A stretch of 64,000 bases of DNA, taken from NCBI GenBank assembly GCA_900155405.1, contig LT700188.1, positions 1,296,590-1,360,589 of the forward strand, in the 5' to 3' direction. The DNA comes from Negativicoccus massiliensis. GTDB lineage: Bacteria; Bacillota; Negativicutes; Veillonellales; Negativicoccaceae. Shown here piece by piece: positions 62,916-64,000 of this stretch. Positions within the stretch are counted from its first letter, which is position 1, and the number at the start of each line of letters is the position of its first letter. Under the pieces are notes generated by a model that saw nothing but the letters and a program-made list of their open reading frames with translations, made no database searches and was not told the DNA's origin. Made by a program: the position numbers and the translations under genes.

Positions 62916-64000
62916 ATGGCAAAAGCACATTTTGAACGCAGCAAACCGCACGTTAATATCGGTACCATCGGTCACGTTGACCATGGTAAAACGACCCTGA
63001 CCGCAGCGATTACGAAAGTTCTCGCGGAAAGCGGCCAAGCGGAATTCCAGGACTACAACCAGATCGACAAAGCGCCGGAAGAACGCGAACGCGGCATTAC
63101 CATCAACACCTCGCACGTAGAATACGAAACCGAGAACCGTCACTACGCTCACGTAGACTGCCCGGGTCACGCTGACTATGTTAAAAACATGATCACCGGC
63201 GCCGCGCAGATGGACGGCGCGATCCTCGTAGTATCGGCCGCGGACGGCCCGATGCCGCAGACGCGTGAACACATCCTCTTGGCTCGCCAGGTAGGCGTAC
63301 CGGCCATGGTCGTATTCTTGAACAAAGCCGACCAGGTCGACGATCCGGAACTCTTGGAACTCGTTGAAATGGAAGTCCGTGAACTGCTCTCGAGCTACGA
63401 CTTCCCGGGCGACGACATTCCGGTCGTAGTCGGTTCCGCGCTGAAAGCCTTGCAGGGCGATGCGGAAGCGGAAGAAAAAATCAAAGAACTCATGGCGCAG
63501 GTAGATGCGTACATTCCGACCCCGCAACGTGACACGGACAAACCGTTCATCATGCCGGTCGAAGACATCTTCACCATCACCGGACGCGGTACGGTAGCTA
63601 CCGGCCGTGTAGAACGCGGTGAAGTCAAAGTCGGTGACACCGTAGAAATCGTCGGCATGCAGGACAAACCGACCAGCACGGTAGTAACGGGCGTAGAAAT
63701 GTTCCGCAAGATCTTGGATCAGGCGGTCGCCGGCGACAACATCGGCGCGCTGTTGCGCGGTATTGAACGTACGGACATCGAACGCGGTCAGGTACTGGCG
63801 AAACCGGGCACCATTCATCCGCACACGAAATTCACGGCGGAAGTATACGTATTGACGAAAGAAGAAGGCGGCCGTCACACCCCGTTCTTTAACGGATATC
63901 GTCCGCAATTCTACTTCCGTACCACGGACGTAACGGGCAACATTGAACTGCCGGAAGGCACAGAAATGTGCATGCCGGGCGACAACGTCACGATGAAAAT
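62916..64000 (+). CDS. tuf: Elongation factor Tu, 3' end outside window
   Basis: The first 361 residues of EF-Tu are visible: [21 protein letters not shown]1 [10 protein letters not shown], switch region [37 protein letters not shown], and domain 2 and 3 starts ([33 protein letters not shown]). The remaining ~35 residues run past the window edge. TAGGAGGAAA precedes the ATG. It delivers aminoacyl-tRNA and ends the str operon. Confidence 0.97.
   Translation, partial: MAKAHFERSKPHVNIGTIGHVDHGKTTLTAAITKVLAESGQAEFQDYNQIDKAPEERERGITINTSHVEYETENRHYAHVDCPGHADYVKNMITGAAQMDGAILVVSAADGPMPQTREHILLARQVGVPAMVVFLNKADQVDDPELLELVEMEVRELLSSYDFPGDDIPVVVGSALKALQGDAEAEEKIKELMAQVDAYIPTPQRDTDKPFIMPVEDIFTITGRGTVATGRVERGEVKVGDTVEIVGMQDKPTSTVVTGVEMFRKILDQAVAGDNIGALLRGIERTDIERGQVLAKPGTIHPHTKFTAEVYVLTKEEGGRHTPFFNGYRPQFYFRTTDVTGNIELPEGTEMCMPGDNVTMK

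Noticed and set aside
61611..63908. 765-codon minus-strand open frame opposite fusA and tuf
   Set aside because: Antisense to highly conserved EF-G and EF-Tu; composition shows no protein-like pattern.

Overview
The window reads as a chromosomal segment of a diderm Firmicute of the class Negativicutes, probably Veillonellaceae-like; the species cannot be read from it. Three things point there. A porin of the OmpM type (signal peptide, SLH domain, coiled coil, beta-barrel ending in Phe) sits at 20673-22223. Firmicute-style gene clusters and RNA regulators are present: rapZ-yvcK-whiA, tig-clpP-clpX-lon-engB, rplU-prp-rpmA, a PyrR attenuator and a T-box leader. Phospholipid and envelope genes lie together. 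Most of the DNA is GC-rich by eye, with strong T-tailed hairpin terminators between units. The exception is the first ~1.7 kb, which is strikingly AT-rich and looks acquired.

Layout. 1-1741: 3' part of an AT-rich OLD-type ATPase/TOPRIM gene and a long inverted repeat, the edge of an accessory island. 1742-9058: diaminopimelate dehydrogenase, a second and compositionally native OLD-like protein, an FAH-family hydrolase, glutaminyl-tRNA synthetase, an exported unknown and two tandem flavodoxins. 9230-15004: tautomerase, guaB, then an envelope cluster (TagA-like glycosyltransferase, psd, pssA, processive GT2, surE). 15049-20272: M20 amidohydrolase divergent from a YjiH/YjiG Gate-domain pair, then a minus-strand unit (solute-binding lipoprotein, alpha/beta hydrolase, isochorismatase-type hydrolase). 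20560-27535: OmpM porin, HAD phosphatase, rapZ-yvcK-whiA and a translationally coupled exported unknown. 27532-35913: de novo pyrimidine operon pyrB-pyrC-carA-carB-pyrK-pyrD behind a PyrR-type attenuator; pyrE, pyrF and pyrR are not in view. 36003-40590: rnmV-ksgA, SGNH hydrolase, a 44-aa membrane peptide, fructose-6-phosphate aldolase/transaldolase, glpX and an HD-domain protein. 40642-44109: a serine T-box controlling serC, a histidine phosphatase and serS. 44248-51065: tig-clpP-clpX-lon-engB and a truncated OmpM-like protein. 51114-56019: unknown membrane protein, flavodoxin-like protein, binding protein, and a DUF1538 membrane protein overlapping a tandem PII-like regulator. 56023-57104: rplU-prp-rpmA. 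57194-59319: putP and a C_GCAxxG_C_C protein. 59474-64000: strong promoter, L7Ae-like gene, rpsL, rpsG, fusA and the start of tuf.

The best candidate for an undescribed system is the DUF1538/PII pair (53876-56019). Both the membrane protein and its putative regulator are internally duplicated, and their reading frames overlap by four bases, which suggests a PII-gated transporter or channel of unknown substrate. Other points worth attention: a probable serine-biosynthesis role for the histidine phosphatase between serC and serS; an orphan binding protein with two hydrolases; the truncated OmpM-like gene; and two unrelated-looking OLD proteins at the left edge. No tRNA, rRNA, CRISPR array or insertion sequence was recognised. 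All start sites, promoters and family calls come from reading the sequence without database searches.
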